Positions 11,659 to 24,472 of a stretch of DNA of 64,000 bases are shown here, in pieces. The DNA lies in the NCBI RefSeq assembly GCF_963678975.1, contig NC_089273.1, positions 21,408,356 to 21,472,355 on the forward strand, given 5' to 3'. The translations under genes were made by a program, and so were the position numbers. Positions within the stretch are counted from its first letter, which is position 1. Each line of letters begins with the position of its first letter. The notes under the pieces were generated by a model. It saw nothing but the letters and a program-made list of their open reading frames with translations, made no database searches and was not told the DNA's origin. Origin of the DNA: Dysidea avara. Taxonomy: Eukaryota; Porifera; Demospongiae; Dictyoceratida; Dysideidae.

Positions 11659-12186
11659 TAGGTTGTGTCTTAGGAGAGCTACTTTTTAAATTACCTTGTA
11701 ATTTCAGAGTTTCAGAGATACAAAATTAAACGAGTGTTTCCACGAAAATTGGTATGGTTCACTGCAACACTACAGACTATCTTACAAACCCTTTAGAAGT
11801 AGACTGCATGATTCTCAAGTGAAGTTCTCCATCACCCTGAAATAGCTCATTAACTGTGTGGATTAATTTTAATTGTGATGAATGGGCACTGTATGGCTTC
11901 ACATTATTACTTTAGTGCTACCTTAAAGACCTTAAATAAAAACCTTACTGGATTGTCGTATGTTAAAAGCTTTTGGACAAGTCCAAGTGATGTTGAATGC
12001 CATTACTGTAACAGTAAGCATAGAGAATTTAGTTAACCATACATACATTTGAGACATTTATGCAGGAAAAGTCCCCTGGCCTATAATTGAGACAGACATA
12101 TATTCAAGTGTGGCTTTCATACGAGGAAAAAAATAAATGCTAATACAGTTTGTATACATTTGGGATCCACCTAGGCATACTCTCAC

Positions 12187-12469
12187 CTTACTAATATCAG
12201 TACACAACCAAGAACGATTACCCCAACCGGTAGAACCCCAAACCTGCAAGTATTAAAAAAAATATAATATATGTTCTTGACAAGTTAAAATATTAACCAT
12301 ATCAGTCTGGTGAGCCTGTTCTCCAATACTTCTGATTATGTCTGCAACATCAACCATAGAGCCCACACGTACAACTTTGGCTTGAAACTCATCAGTCATT
12401 ATGTCAAAGTGAGCAAGGGATGCATGTAGATGTGATATGTTGATAGTAACATCACCAGCATATGGATAA
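12187..12469 (-). CDS. Two exons of an unrecognised minus-strand gene
   Basis: Exon 12298-12469 (acceptor CTTCAG, donor GTTAAT) reads YPYAGDVTINISHLHASLAH, continuing through DEFQAKVVRVGSMVDVADII to AHQTDM. Exon 12187-12243 (acceptor TTGCAG, donor GTGAGA) reads VWGSTGWGNRSWLCTDISK. The junction between them is phase 0 on both sides, and codon use looks like real protein. I do not recognise the family. The first exon needs two bases from an upstream exon; the open stretch at 12874-13077 and the exon-like block at 14476-14644 on the same strand are candidates. No terminal exon was found. Confidence 0.45.
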
Positions 12470-12873
12470 CTGAAGTGATATAAAACAATATTAATAAGCA
12501 TGCAGGAAACATAGCAAATTTTCTACAACAGTAAAAAATGGTGCAATCTTTAAATATATAAAAAGACTATTTATTGCCAACACCTTTCAAAACCTTGAGC
12601 AAGAAACAGTGTGCTACAACACAGGCAGAATGTCAGACTTCTGATACTGTACAATGGGCTATCGAAACAAAATCCAATGCACTACAATAATATGTAAACA
12701 GTTGTACACAACATTAAAAAGTACTTTTGATATAAAGCAATGAACAACAGATGTCTATTTCACTGTCATTTTATACATATAGGCATCAAGACACATGGTA
12801 GTGTGTCGTGTGACCAAGAAAGCCAGTGCACCATACCGTGAGTATATTGACAGGAAGAAAGAAAACAGCCTTT

Positions 12874-13077
12874 TCACGCGTGCATAGCTCCATGGCCCCT
12901 TCTCCAAAGCACACCATCTGGTCCAGCTATTAGGTAGTTATGTTCATGGCTGATAGTTGCTCCTGTAAAATATTCACCCCCACCTCCAGTAGCCACTTGC
13001 CTGAGAACTGCACCCAAGTTGGTCTCGTAGTGACCCTTCTGGCCAAGTGTCACAGATGATTTAGAGGTGCCTCTCAT
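12874..13077 (-). CDS. Possible exon, unrecognised
   Basis: A 67-codon minus-strand open stretch contains GQKGHYETNLGAVLRQVATG, then GGGEYFTGATISHEHNYLIA and GPDGVLWRRG. The composition is protein-like (Gly-rich, with aromatic and charged residues), and an acceptor-like TTCTAG lies just upstream. It is on the same strand as the exons at 12187-12469 and could be an earlier or alternative exon, or a remnant of a separate gene. No family is recognised. Confidence 0.3.
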   Translation of the reverse strand: MRGTSKSSVTLGQKGHYETNLGAVLRQVATGGGGEYFTGATISHEHNYLIAGPDGVLWRRGHGAMHA

Positions 13078-13329
13078 TGCACCACCTCACTAGAAGTGTG
13101 ATGAACATCACCACCTCCTAGAGTGCTAACCATGACACATGAATTCACTTGAATACCACAGGCTCAAACATCCATTATAGTGTTCATGTAGGACATACAT
13201 ACATATTCTACACATGGTGACAATCTCCAACAACTGAATAGCTACTGTGCATGCATGACATGAAGGCGCCAGTTTGTCTCGGTGTCGCCAGTGTCAGGTC
13301 GTAAAGAATACACACTGTGCTACACATAA

Positions 13330-14458
13330 GGCCACTCCAAGTCATACCTTAGTTTCTGGTCACTCCCAAGCCTACAAATGGATGCGGGCGGGCGGATGAT
13401 CAGGACTTCAGGACTGTAGACTCTACTGTGACAATATACTGTATGGTATTATTATTTGCTCAATTTAGCAAATTCATGTTGATTTTGTTTTTAGTCTAAC
13501 TTAACCAACAACATAAGTAGTTGTGCTTCGGCAAAAAATGCACTAGGAAAGTTCAGTGTTGATAGATCATGGCTAGCTACATACACTGATGTATAGCATT
13601 TAAGTATATTTATTTATTTAGAATATACTATAGGAAATGTTTTGCTCATGTAGCTACTTATGCTTTCCAAGTGAAATAAATGTCTCATTAGCTATGTCAG
13701 GAAAGTATTACTATGACTTATAGCTAAGTTGTTCAAATGATCATGATCCAAAATGAAATTTAACTTCTATTTTCACATCAGAAATTCTTCATTCAAATGT
13801 GAAGTCTTAGCCCACTAGCTATGTGTTTACAGCCTTCTATTCAGTAACCTTGAGAAAAGTAACTGTCAAAGGTTTGAGTCATTGAGTGCTCCAGACTAGT
13901 GTTTTTAGTGATCATCTGGGAATGTTTAAACTATAAGGGTTTCTACTTGCCAATCTAATTTTAGTTATGGAAAAGTTTAAATTTAAGCTCACCGAATGTT
14001 GCCGGCTTTCCATACCCCTGTAGTGTTCAGTGATAAGGAATTTGAAGTTACTAGACTAATCATTAGAGGACTACATTTGAATTATAAGGTTAAAGCTATG
14101 GCCCATCTGCATGGACTAGTAGTTAATGCTACTGAAATTACTTTGGTTACAGAAGCATTAGTAACAGTTATAATCTGAACAGCTATATAATCAAGGACAA
14201 AACTAGCTATATAGTTAGAAACATTTTATTAGTGTGGCATATATACCTAATATTAGAGTTAAGAGTAGTGTGACTGCTCTATTGGAATCCCTGACTGCTC
14301 TATTAGAGTATCTCGATCTTTTGCAGTAAAAAATAAGTGTCTTGCTGGGTCACATGCACTTAAGCACCTGTAATATTAATAATAGTCCTCATAAACTAGG
14401 GTTCCAGGTTTACTATGCGGGCGGGTGACCAGAAACTAAGGTTTGACTTGGTGTGGCC
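13330..14458. mobile_element. Harbinger-like TIR element, 1.1 kb
   Basis: Ends GGCCACTCCAAGTCATACCT and the inverse of GGCCACACCAAGTCAAACCT are flanked by TAA on both sides (13327-13329, 14459-14461). The outer bases match the element at 1772-2151, so the two are relatives. The interior is non-coding and contains two copies of the 27-bp GACTGCTCTATTAGAGTATC motif at about 14272-14322. Confidence 0.78.
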
Positions 14459-14475
14459 TAAAGCAGGATACTCAC

Positions 14476-14644
14476 CCACAGCCCAACTCAGTATTTTCGC
14501 GGAATGAACTTCGCAGAAGTTAATTTCTCGGCTCTGACTCGTCTCACTCGCAGTACTTATCCACTTAGCAAGACCTTCTTTCGCACGAACTAGCTGCCAG
14601 AGAACACGGTTATCACCTTCTTCGCTAATCGAACAAGGTCGACC
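14476..14644 (-). CDS. Exon-like block truncated by a transposon
   Basis: The minus strand is open and reads SEEGDNRVLWQLVRAKEGLA, then KWISTASETSQSREINFCEV and HSAKILSWAV, ending at a strong donor (GTGG then GTGAGTATC). It is CpG-rich compared with its surroundings. Its upstream side is cut directly by miniature element B (14645), and beyond that lies the NLR duplication, so the 5' part of this gene is missing or moved. The function is unknown. Confidence 0.4.
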
Positions 14645-14907
14645 CAGGGCCGCCCACAGGGGGGGACAACTGGGGCATTTTGCCCCGGGCCCCAGCCTGA
14701 AAGGTCCCCCAGGAGGCCCCATGAAGGGCCCCCTGAATACCTGTTTAAAAGATCGATATACTCTAATAGAGCAGTCAGATCTAAATACTCTAATAGAGCA
14801 GTCACAATATTCTTCAGGGAGCAGTGTAGCAAGCTTATAGATAAGGAGATATGGTTGGTGATGGGTAGTTATTGTCATTTCCAGCAGGTTGTGACCTTTT
14901 TTTTTTT

Positions 14908-14939
<32 letters not shown>

Positions 14940-15019
14940 GATCTTCACCTTACAACTTGGGTCAAGGGCCCCACTTTAACTCTTTGCCCTGGGCCCCTTA
15001 ATTTCTCTGGGCGGCCCTG
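14645..15019. mobile_element. Core-sharing miniature element B
   Basis: Ends CAGGGCCGCCCA and its inverse TGGGCGGCCCTG bound 375 bp. Inside are two copies of the 27-bp motif in minus-strand sense, the AGTGTAGCAAGCTTATAGATAA block, GGTTGTGACC, and a long T tract interrupted once. The inner core matches element A although the ends differ. No matching target duplication is visible, because the right flank (15020-15157) is a fragment of another element. Confidence 0.72.
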
Positions 15020-15157
15020 ATAACTAGCTATTATTGTCGTGACCTTTTTTTTTTTTTTTTTTTTTTGTCTTCAACTGGTTTTCAGCAAGTTTTTTTGGTC
15101 TTCAACTGTTTTTCAGAAAGGTGCCCCCCCTCTTTCCAAACTCTGGATCCGCCCCTG
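15020..15157. mobile_element. Right-end fragment of an element A relative
   Basis: From ATAACTAGCTATTATTGTCG through a T tract and a doubled TCTTCAACT block to CTCTGGATCCGCCCCTG, this matches the right half of element A (9013-9123). The left half is absent. The NLR duplication begins at the next base, so this fragment marks the breakpoint. Confidence 0.7.
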
Positions 15158-18100
15158 TGGTGACTGCCATTCATCTGCAGCGTCTGTAGTAACTCCATTT
15201 TGAAACAAATCAAGCTTTCTTAATCTGACTAGGTTATTAAGATATTCCTATAGTTTGTAAATTGTTATTACCAAGTAGCAAATATTCTAGAAGATCATTA
15301 CTAGAAATTGCAGCAGATAATTCTTTAGCTGAATCATCACTGATTCCGTTACTACACAGACTTAGTATTCTCAACTTTTAATGCTCGACAGATTTGTATG
15401 ACTCCAGTGTCCAGTAGTCCATTCCCATCCAGCCACAGTTGTTCTAGTTTTGGGTTACTATATATCACAGCTGCTACATTATCAGCTGACTGATAACCAA
15501 TACTGTTAAAACTCAAGTCAAGCACTTTTAGGGTTAAAATGTGCTCCAGTGAGTTTAAAATGAACATAGCCCCAACAGTATTTAATTGATTACCCTTAAG
15601 CCATAATTGTTGAAGTACAGTATTAGAGTATAACTTATCTGCTAATTCAGAAGCAGCAATTTCATTAATATTACTTTGACCCAAATCAAGGACTTTTAGC
15701 ATTGAGATGACGTAGAGTGAATAGATAAAAGAAGTTGTGTCTATGTTCTGTTTCATTCTTTCATGAAAATTGTTCATTTTATTTGTTACTTGTTGGTTGA
15801 ATAAATCGTAAAGTGAATCAGCATCATTATACAAAGGTTTCATTAACTCATAATTAATTTGAGCCTTGTAAATAAAGTTTGATTTTCGTACCTCCAAGTT
15901 CAACAATTCAATAAATCTATAATCCTCAGGTGGTTTGAAACCTGATGTAGCATAATATATAACCTGAACTTATCATTTCCAGATTAAGTACAGAATTATT
16001 TAAGATTTTTTCTTCAGTGCCCATATTTAGTACACCTAAAGAAAGTGCTTCCAGAGTGTTTATAATTCCAGTTACTGATGCCAGATCAGCCATTGTAGAA
16101 TGGTTAACACTACTACATTGTAAATCCAATGCCTTCAAAAGTTTAGTGTTCTCCTTACAAGCCATTGCTATTTGAATTAAACTAGTTGATAATGCATTAC
16201 CAGCCAAGTATAGTTTTTCAAGCAGAAAGTTATTTTTAATGGCTAGTACCAAATCACCTACAACTTCTTCAGTCATGTTCATGTTACTGAGGTATAAAAC
16301 AACAAGTGATGTAACACTTTGAAGTGCTCTAAGAATTGTAACTGTTTTGTTTTGAAGATTGTTATCACCAAGATACAACTTTTGCATTCCATTATTACTT
16401 AGTATCACTGATGCTATATGTTCAGCAGCTTCTTCAGTAATTTTGTTACTTTTAATATTGAAGTATGTCAGTGTTGATACTTGCTGCAATGACTGACAAA
16501 TGGTCATCAGTCCACTTGATTTTAACTGATTGTATTTTAATTGCAAACACTGCAGTAGATGGTTACTCTCAATAACAACTGCTAAACCCTTAGCCATTTT
16601 ATTTGCAATATAACAACCACTCAAATATAGTGATTTAAGTGTGTTAATTTTACTTAAAGTGTTTATACCGAATTCTCCATACAGTTGCACATGATTATCA
16701 GATAAACTTACATCAACACTGATTTCAGACTTCTTCCTGTGATATGTGTTTATACTATTGAGATTTAAGATTTTCAGTGTCTTAGAACCACAGTTTTTGT
16801 AAACTATTATTAATTATGATCAATGACAGCTGCTAGATCATCAGCTAGATCATCAGCTATTATACCTGATGTGTTGTTGTTGTTGGAATCTAACACTTTA
16901 AGAGATGATACTTCTTTTAAAGCTCTTACTATCTTTAGTGCTCCTGCTCCTAGTTTGTTCTTACCAAGATATAAAAGTTTGATTCCAGTTTTGTTTTTTA
17001 CTAATGTTCCAATAGCACCTGCCGCTTCTTCAGTGACAATATTATTTCTTAAGTCAAATATTGTTAATAATGAATTCTTACTTAGGGACTCAGACATTGT
17101 TGCAATGCTACTTGTTGTCAGTCTGTTGTTACTTAACCTCAGATCTTCTAAGGAGGAATTACTTTTAATAGCTGATGCAAGAGAAGCAGCAACATCATCA
17201 GTCATATCATTTCCAGACAAATTCAATTCTGTAAGTGTAGTAATCTTACTCAAAGAATCTAGAATTGTACTTATATTTAATCTCAAATCATTGTTTGCTA
17301 ACCACAGTATTTGTAAACTGTTACGATCAATGACTGCTGATAGATCATCGGCTATTATACCTGATGTTTTGCTGCTGTTGAGGTCTAACACTTTAAGAGA
17401 TGATACTTCTTTTAAAGCTCTTACTATCTTAAGTGCTCCTGCTTTTAGTTTATTATAACCAAGATATAACTCTTCTATTCCGGTATTACTTTTTATTAGC
17501 GATGTTACTGAATCTGATGCCTCTTCAGTAAATGCAGTATTTTTTATATTCAATATTTTCAGTGTTGAAATGTTACTTAATGAGTCTGCAATAGTTACAA
17601 TACCACTTGTTGATAGTCTGTTGTAACTTAGCCCCAAACCTTCTAGGGATGAATTACTTGTAACAGCTAATGCAACAAAAGCAGCTGTATCCTCTGACAT
17701 ATCATTACCAGATAAGTCCAATGCTGTAAGTGTCCTGATCTTACTCAAAGAATATAGAATAGTATTTGCACATGATCTCAAATCATTGTACGCTAACCAC
17801 AGTTTTCGTAAACTATTATGACCAATGACTGCTGCTAGATCATCAGCTATTATACTGTTCATTGGAATAATTATACTTATCAATATGCCATTGTTCTGAA
17901 AGGAATGATCAGTGATAGAGACTTTTGTCATTGATAAAAACATACAAGAAGCTTTCTATGATAAGATAGTATCAGAATTGAAATACAAAGCATCAATTTC
18001 GTTGATGATCGTAAGCACATTTGAAAGTTGGTTGGATAAAACTAAGCTCTCAGCTTCACCAAACAAATTTGTATCAGTCTCAAATTCAATTTCACTACTT

Positions 18101-19832
18101 TTAAAGCAGAGGATTTGAGTGATGCATGGCGAATCATTATTTGTACAATAATTTACAAATTTAAAGAAAGCTTGCGGTGGGTCAAGACCATAAATAATGG
18201 GAACCAGCTTATTTTTCAGAATGTTACATGATGCTCCCCCATATATGTAATAATTAAATATCTGAAATGATTTACTGTTATAATCTTCAATGCTCTTGTT
18301 TTAAGTTTGTTATTACCAAGGTATAGTTTCTGTAGTGCAAAATTGGTTCGTATTGCAAGTGAAATAGCATTAGTGGTTCCTTGGTGTTGTGATGATTGTG
18401 TGATGTAATACAGTTAGTAAGGTCTAGAACTATTAAGTTAGTAATACTCCGAAGAGCTGCAACTGATTTTATTTCTGTTGATTGAAGAAAATTGAAGTAA
18501 ACATTCAGGTGCAAAACTTTCAAGTTTGCAGTACGTCGAACAACAGATGACAATGATCAGATGGTAATTCTTCCATTTCTTTGAAGGTGCACACTAAAAT
18601 AGTCATTACTATAGGTATATAGCAGATACTGTTGATAACTCTGTGTTTATCAAGGTAAGAAAACAATTTTTCCATTTTAATTGGGTGGCCCTTCAATTCT
18701 TGCTCAATGTATTCTTTCTTGCTATCATCAGTAAACCCCATCACTTCTACCCTGATGTCTCCAATATATTGAAGTCTATCAGTAGCAGTGGGTCGAGGTG
18801 TGATTATCAATTTACACTTGAGAAAAACTTTATGCTTTAAAATATGGGATATGAACAGACCACGTGGAGCATCACAATACTCATCATACCCATCCAATAT
18901 AATTGTTATATCATCATTACTTCTGTTGATGAGAATATCTGCACATTTTTCTGCAATTTTATTGGCAGACTTGTCGAAATTATAGGAATAATGAATAAAA
19001 CTTTGCATGTCACAGATTTTCTTTATTTCAGGATCTCTTAAGTATACAAAGAATACCAGTTTAGCATCATTGAGCAATTGAGATTTTGCCCATCGGTAAG
19101 CTATTTCTTTAATAAGTGTTGTTTTTCCCATTCCTGGAGCACCATCAATTATTATTACTTCTGGAATTATAATAGTGCCATCATTTTTTTTGAATGGTTT
19201 GAATATATCTGAAATATTGTGTGTACTAATAGAACCTTCAGTGTGTTCCATATCAAATTGACAATGACTTGCAAGACCTTCTCTCATTAGGCCTGCTATA
19301 TCAATAATCTCTTTTTCGTTACGTTGTTCCATATGGTGTATTAGTAATGTATTCACAAAATGTTTAGGATTCAGATGGTGCCATATTCCTTCTTGCGTAA
19401 AATATCTAGTTTGTTTGTAGTTAGTTTTGACATGATCAGATAATAGTGCAATGGTTCTGACTATAAGTAAAAGAGTTCAATACATGAATATCTGCCACAT
19501 ACTGTATATCAACATCACACAGTGGGATCATGATGGTTTTCACCTTCACAGGAGAAATATTAACCAGAAACCAGTCTCACAATAATGTGACCTAAAACAT
19601 TTCCATCAATTTTTTTAAGTAAGTAGAATTCTCTACTAACAGACTTACATACTGATGCCTTCAGACAACACCTGTAACTCAGTAATAGCTAAGGTTATGG
19701 GTTTGACCTTTCACAATATTTCTGCCCAGCAGGTGCTTTTTGGTATGCCACATACATACAATGCAGCAGCATGCATTATGAATTTACCTTTGTCCTCATA
19801 ATTTTTTTGTTCCATTTCCTTTTGCTGGTAGT
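15158..19832 (-). pseudogene. NACHT-LRR (NLR) paralogue, scrambled pseudogene
   Basis: This is copy 1 of the NLR at 41326-47906, a few mismatches per 100 bases by eye, but rearranged. In + order it contains: LRRs matching 41700-43350; a jump over about 390 bp (to 43742) near 16790; LRRs matching 43742-44785; then 17857-18025, which is the inverse of about 45740-45910; then sequence like 45930-46175; then sequence like 45180-45457 (out of order); then, from 18553, sequence like 46630-47534. The NACHT core survives (Walker A GAPGMGKTT, Walker B IILDGYDEY near 18900), but the winged-helix/linker region is lost. The small upstream exon (19788-19832) has TTGG where copy 2 has the acceptor TTAG. 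The C-terminal LRRs are cut at 15158. It cannot encode a full receptor. Confidence 0.9.
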
Positions 19833-20470
19833 CCAAGGTGTTGATTTATGGTAGCATATTCCTGGCTTTATGTGTTGGCCATCATGTAAGAATGCAAGAA
19901 ATAGTTGTAACATGGGCATGAGGGTTTTGCCTGATAGCTTGTAAACCAGTAAACCACTGGATATATTATATATACATACCTAAAATTTTTGATAATGGGT
20001 CAGCAGCTAGTACGTTCTGGTTAAATTCAGTTATGATAAACAGACATATCGTAGAAATATCATGGAGAATTTTGGTTACGTGAGTTTTATGTTTTAATCA
20101 GTGCTATTGAATTGTTTATGGAAAAAGTACGGAGTTCACTAAAGGCCTAGATAAGTAAGCTTGTTTGTAGAGTGGTTACTCCGTGCAGAGTGGTAGCTTC
20201 ATAATGGGGGCATGTCCATATCCAAAAACGTGCAGAAATGATAGGTGAATAAGCTATATATAGCATTAGTTCTCACCTTAACCTAACATTTTTCAACTTG
20301 TAGGATGGTGAGGATAACAAAACACTGGTAAGTGACCCAAAATATCATTGCTGACTGCCAGTTATTGGGTAAGGAAGGATGTAAATCACTGTTTAGCCCA
20401 TGTTAACTGTTTGTGGTGCATTAATCACATCTTGAACAGAGGCTAGGCTTGACATACACTTTATACCACT

Positions 20471-23450
20471 TGTTGGAACTTGATTGTTAGTTGTCGTAGT
20501 TATTTAGTACCTTAGTAAGTTTTTCCTTTGTTGTATTAGGTATTAGGTTATTTTGTGTGCGTATATGCATTTTCTTGATCACGTGATAAAAATGGTGGAA
20601 CTGTAACCTCAACCTCATGGGACACTTGTGAATGTGAACTGCTTATCCTAGATACCAAATCATGACATCTAGCACCCAATGTGGGGTACGAAGATTGGTC
20701 GGACGATTGCGATGAGGAGCAGCCCACAACGAAGCTGATTATGAAGAAACTAGATAAACTGGACCTGAATTTCCACTAAACTCTAAAGTAGAAAATTCTG
20801 TTTGTCACTTTCCATAAAGGCTGCCTTTGCCACTATACGACTTACTTAACCACCTGCTGAAATGTTGTGGTACCATGGCAGAACTAGACTCAACAGTACC
20901 TTAGAAGGCAAGCCCTAATGTTTGATTACTACTGTTGTTCTTGTTTATTTTTCTACTTAGAGTGATCCACCTGTGAATTAATTTTCTGTGACTATTGTCG
21001 TGTCTAGGGAATACTCTCCTGCATTAGAGAGATCACGTGCCATACGGGGAGGCCACTGTGGGGTCATCAAAAAGCTCGTCCGCAAAGCAGAGGAAATCAC
21101 CAGTACCACAGAGCCATTAGATTCAACTAAAAGAGTTTGACTTAATGTTATTAAGCAACAACTAGATGTTAAGTTAAATTTATTAAATGGTATGGACAAG
21201 GACATCCTCAGCCGTTGTGAAAAAGACAGTATCGCTGCTGAGCTTGAAGAATCAGAAACAATTACTGCTAAAATAATTACCTGTAAACAGAATTAGAAGA
21301 AATTCTTCCAGTCCTTATGCCAGCTACTAGTGCTTCTCCATCCCCCATGGTACGTGCCTCATTGACACCTCCTGCTACAGTGGAAAAGCCTCGACTCCCT
21401 AGATTATAGCTCCCAAAGTTTAGAAGAGATGTTAAGAATTGACCGGCATTTTTGGATTCCTTCAAATCTTCCATCCATGACAATGCAGAAATCCCAAAGG
21501 TGGATAAGTTTAACTACCTTAATTCATTGTTGCTCTCAAGAGTATACAGGGCCTCACGCTGGCCAAAGGCCATTATGACACAGCAGTCTGAATGCTGAAA
21601 GAGAGATTTGGGGACCCCAACAAATCATCTGTTCCCACACAGAGGGGTTGCTGAAAATCCCCAATTGTTCAGTTGATCGCTGTTGTTCACTCCATTCTGT
21701 ATATGACAAGATCATGGTTTAACATTAGAGAATTAGAACCACTAGGAATCAATTCTGAGCAATATGGATGTTTGTTGGTCCCAGTTATCATGACTAACTT
21801 TCCCAGTGAGATCCGCTTGTGAATTGCCCGCGAGCTTGGGAAGAATGCTTGGAAGATAACTCCATTGTTTGATATTCTGAAAGAGGAAGTAGAGGCCAGA
21901 GAAGTCAGCGAGGGGTCTACCATTAGTCCAATGAAGTTTCCTGTTGTCCATACATCGAAGGTTTCATCTATTTCCACTGGCAGTTTACTGATTGCAAATA
22001 GTTACAAGATGCATTGTGTTTATTGTAACAGTGAACACTACTCAGCTGCCTGCCCTGCAGTTACCAATGTAAAGGACTGGAAGGATATACTTTTGAAGGC
22101 TGGTCGTTGCTTCAACTGTTTGAGGACTAAGCACAAGTCAAAGGATTGTGATAGCCAGAAGACCTGCAGACATTGTTACAGAGGACACCATTAGTCAACA
22201 CAGAATGTAGGTGGTAGCACTGAATTACCCCAAACTGACAACTCTAGTGATACTACAAGTACCGTTAGCATCTCAAGCACAACTGGTTTAAGCAAGGCTA
22301 GCTCTGGCAAGGGAGTAGTGCCTCTACAAACTGTAAAGCTATTGCTATAGGAGAAGCTAAGTGAGTGCCAATCAGGATACTCCTCGATAGTGGTAGCCAA
22401 CTGTCATATGCTACTAAATCTTTGCAACAATGTCTAGGACTAAGGCCAATTCGAAGAGTGAAGTTGCATGTAAACACTTTCGGCAGTTCCTCCTTTAAAA
22501 CAAATTCTTGTGACATTATTCAGGTTCATATACAGAGTACAAGTAGTGGTGAAACCCTCAATATTACTGCCTACACACCAGCTGTCATCCGCTCTCCACT
22601 TCCTTGACTAATTGATATAAGTGTTTATAGTCACCCTGAAGGCTTACAATTAGCTGATGCCGTGATTCTGCACAAATAGATGTCCTAATGGGTCTGATTA
22701 TTATTGGTCTATGGTAAAGGGGGAGACAATTGTGGGAGACACTGGTCCTGTGGCGGTGAGTAGTAGACTGGGCTGGCACTTTCTGGTCCCTCAGATAGCA
22801 GTGGTAGTGTGAGTTTCATGCATTCCAATGTTATAGTACATAGTGACAATTTAGTGAGGGTGAGTGAAAGTGATGCTCTGAAGCATTTTTGGGACACAGA
22901 GTCAATTAATATATATTAGATTACACCATAATTTTGTGGAGAGACTGCAGTTTAACCATGGTCAATACGAAGTGTACCTGCCCTGGAGAGAAAATGGACC
23001 ACCTATTCCTGATCATTTTAATCTTTGTTTGAATCAGTTACGACTTCTTCGTTCTCGATTACTGAAATCTCCTGACCTCCTTGAAAATTATCATGCAATC
23101 ATCCAAGAGCAGTTGAAGAAGGGAATAGTAGAGTTGGTACCTGAGGATCCATGAGAGGCTACAGCCAGAAGTAATGTAGTACACTACCTCCCTCATCGTG
23201 GCGTGCTGCGCAATGACAAGCAGACTACCAAGCTAAGGGTAGTATATGATGGATCAGCTAAGACTAAGATAGATCCTTTATCCCTGAATAATTGTCTTAC
23301 GACAGGTCCAAATATGATTCCCAGACTTTTTGATGTTAATTCTTATCAAGTTTCGATGGCAGGTAGTTCCAGTAACGGCAGACATTGCCTTTCTGATGAT
23401 AGCCATTGCACTCCAGGACAAAGATGTTCTTTGATTCTTGTGGTTCAAGG
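20471..23450 (+). mobile_element. BEL/Pao LTR-element fossil, 5' part only
   Basis: It has a 5' LTR at 20471-20667 (TGTTGGAAC to ATGACA), a primer-binding-like AGCACCCAATGTGGGG just after it, a gag region with Cys-rich zinc knuckles (about 22010-22195), an aspartic-protease-like RILLDSGSQLSYATKSL and the start of the reverse transcriptase (LRVVYDGSAKTKIDP). It is broken in several places and truncated at about 23450, where the segmental duplication ends. CCACT precedes the LTR, the same five bases that follow the 3' LTR of the copy at 48691-53703. Confidence 0.88.
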
Positions 23451-23489
23451 ACATAAACTGGGTGAATAAGCTTCATTCAGTAGGCTTCA

Positions 23490-23743
23490 TTACTTCTTAG
23501 TGGCTAGGCGTTACTCAGTGGATTACTAACAAGATTAGTATAACTTCGTTACTTAAAGTAAAATATTACATAATATTAGACTCTTACAATAACTTTATTA
23601 CTTAGGTAACCATGCAGTTACATTTGCAGGTAAAGTAACTTGAGTTGTATTACCTGTTTTTACAGCATATTTTGTTATGTTACCACAAAAGCAATAACTC
23701 TTATGTAACTCGTTACTTATGTAACATGTTACCCCCAATACTG
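23490..23743 (-). mobile_element. hAT element end, truncated
   Basis: Read on the minus strand, the sequence begins CAGTATTGGGGGTAACATGT and continues with repeated GTTAC/GTAAC motifs, a common hAT terminus. No matching second end is visible to the left, so only one end remains. It abuts the breakpoint of segmental duplication copy 1. Confidence 0.6.
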
Positions 23744-23744
23744 G

Positions 23745-24340
23745 TTATATGTAATTAGATGACCACCTTATTATCAAGGCCAAAGTTTTTAGTTAAAAGT
23801 TTCACATCCTTGCCATTTCCCTTGCTGCATCAATATGGTACAGCTATTAAGGAATTTATGAAGTTATACCGACAGCTAAAAAAGTTATAATTATTTTGGG
23901 TCATGCGAGCAGCCAGTGATCTGCCTGCTTTTTCTATATTGGAAGATGAGAAACCTAGTAGGACTATATGACAAGAGCAAAAAAAGTGTGCGCAAATTGC
24001 AAGCTGAACTAACTGTCCATTCCAGAGACACTTCCTGTAAATTGAAACTCGCCATGTTCTTACAAAGCTTCTAGCAGTGACTGAGAAATCTAGTGTTGTA
24101 TGTATTTTTTAATCACCTTGGTGGAATGTGGCTGAAAGTGACCCGTCACACTGGTCTCAACAGTTGAGACTCAGTGTTGAGTAACAATGTAGAGTGTTGA
24201 AAATGATCCAGCTTGGTTCATGAGACTAGCTATCTGAAGAAAAAAGTACTGAGTGGAAGGATCTGCCTATTTGTTTTTGTGGTTATAGAAAAGTGCAGAG
24301 GTATGAAAGGTATGTATAACCACGTATAATAAAATGGATG
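23745..24340. other. Intergenic stretch upstream of the NIDO gene
   Basis: I see no gene. Some open stretches look like decayed coding sequence but match no family I recognise. Confidence 0.4.
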
Positions 24341-24348
24341 GCTTCACG

Positions 24349-24356
24349 TATAAATA
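24349..24356 (+). promoter_or_regulatory. TATA-like box of the NIDO gene
   Basis: TATAAATA lies 117 bases before the ATG at 24473. A transcription start near 24380 would leave a leader of about 90 bases. The spacing is plausible, but AT-rich DNA makes this motif common. Confidence 0.35.
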
Positions 24357-24472
24357 ATGAGATTCGTATAATGAGCCAGCGACAGAGACGCATTTCGTAG
24401 TTATTCACCTTGTTCAATGGTGACAGTATCTGGTGTTATAGTTGAATGTGAATGTTGTATTGAATTGTAACA

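Larger units (their letters stand above)
15158..23450. repeat. Segmental duplication copy 1 (partner 41700-51690)
   Basis: Homology to 41700-51690 starts at TGGTGACTGCC and ends inside the BEL/Pao reverse-transcriptase region at GTGGTTCAAGGA. It carries the NLR copy, about 900 bp of NLR upstream sequence, and the 5' half of the LTR element in the same order and orientation. Copy 2 is about 1.7 kb longer, mostly because of deletions inside the copy 1 NLR and one block at 48010-48160. Confidence 0.92.
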
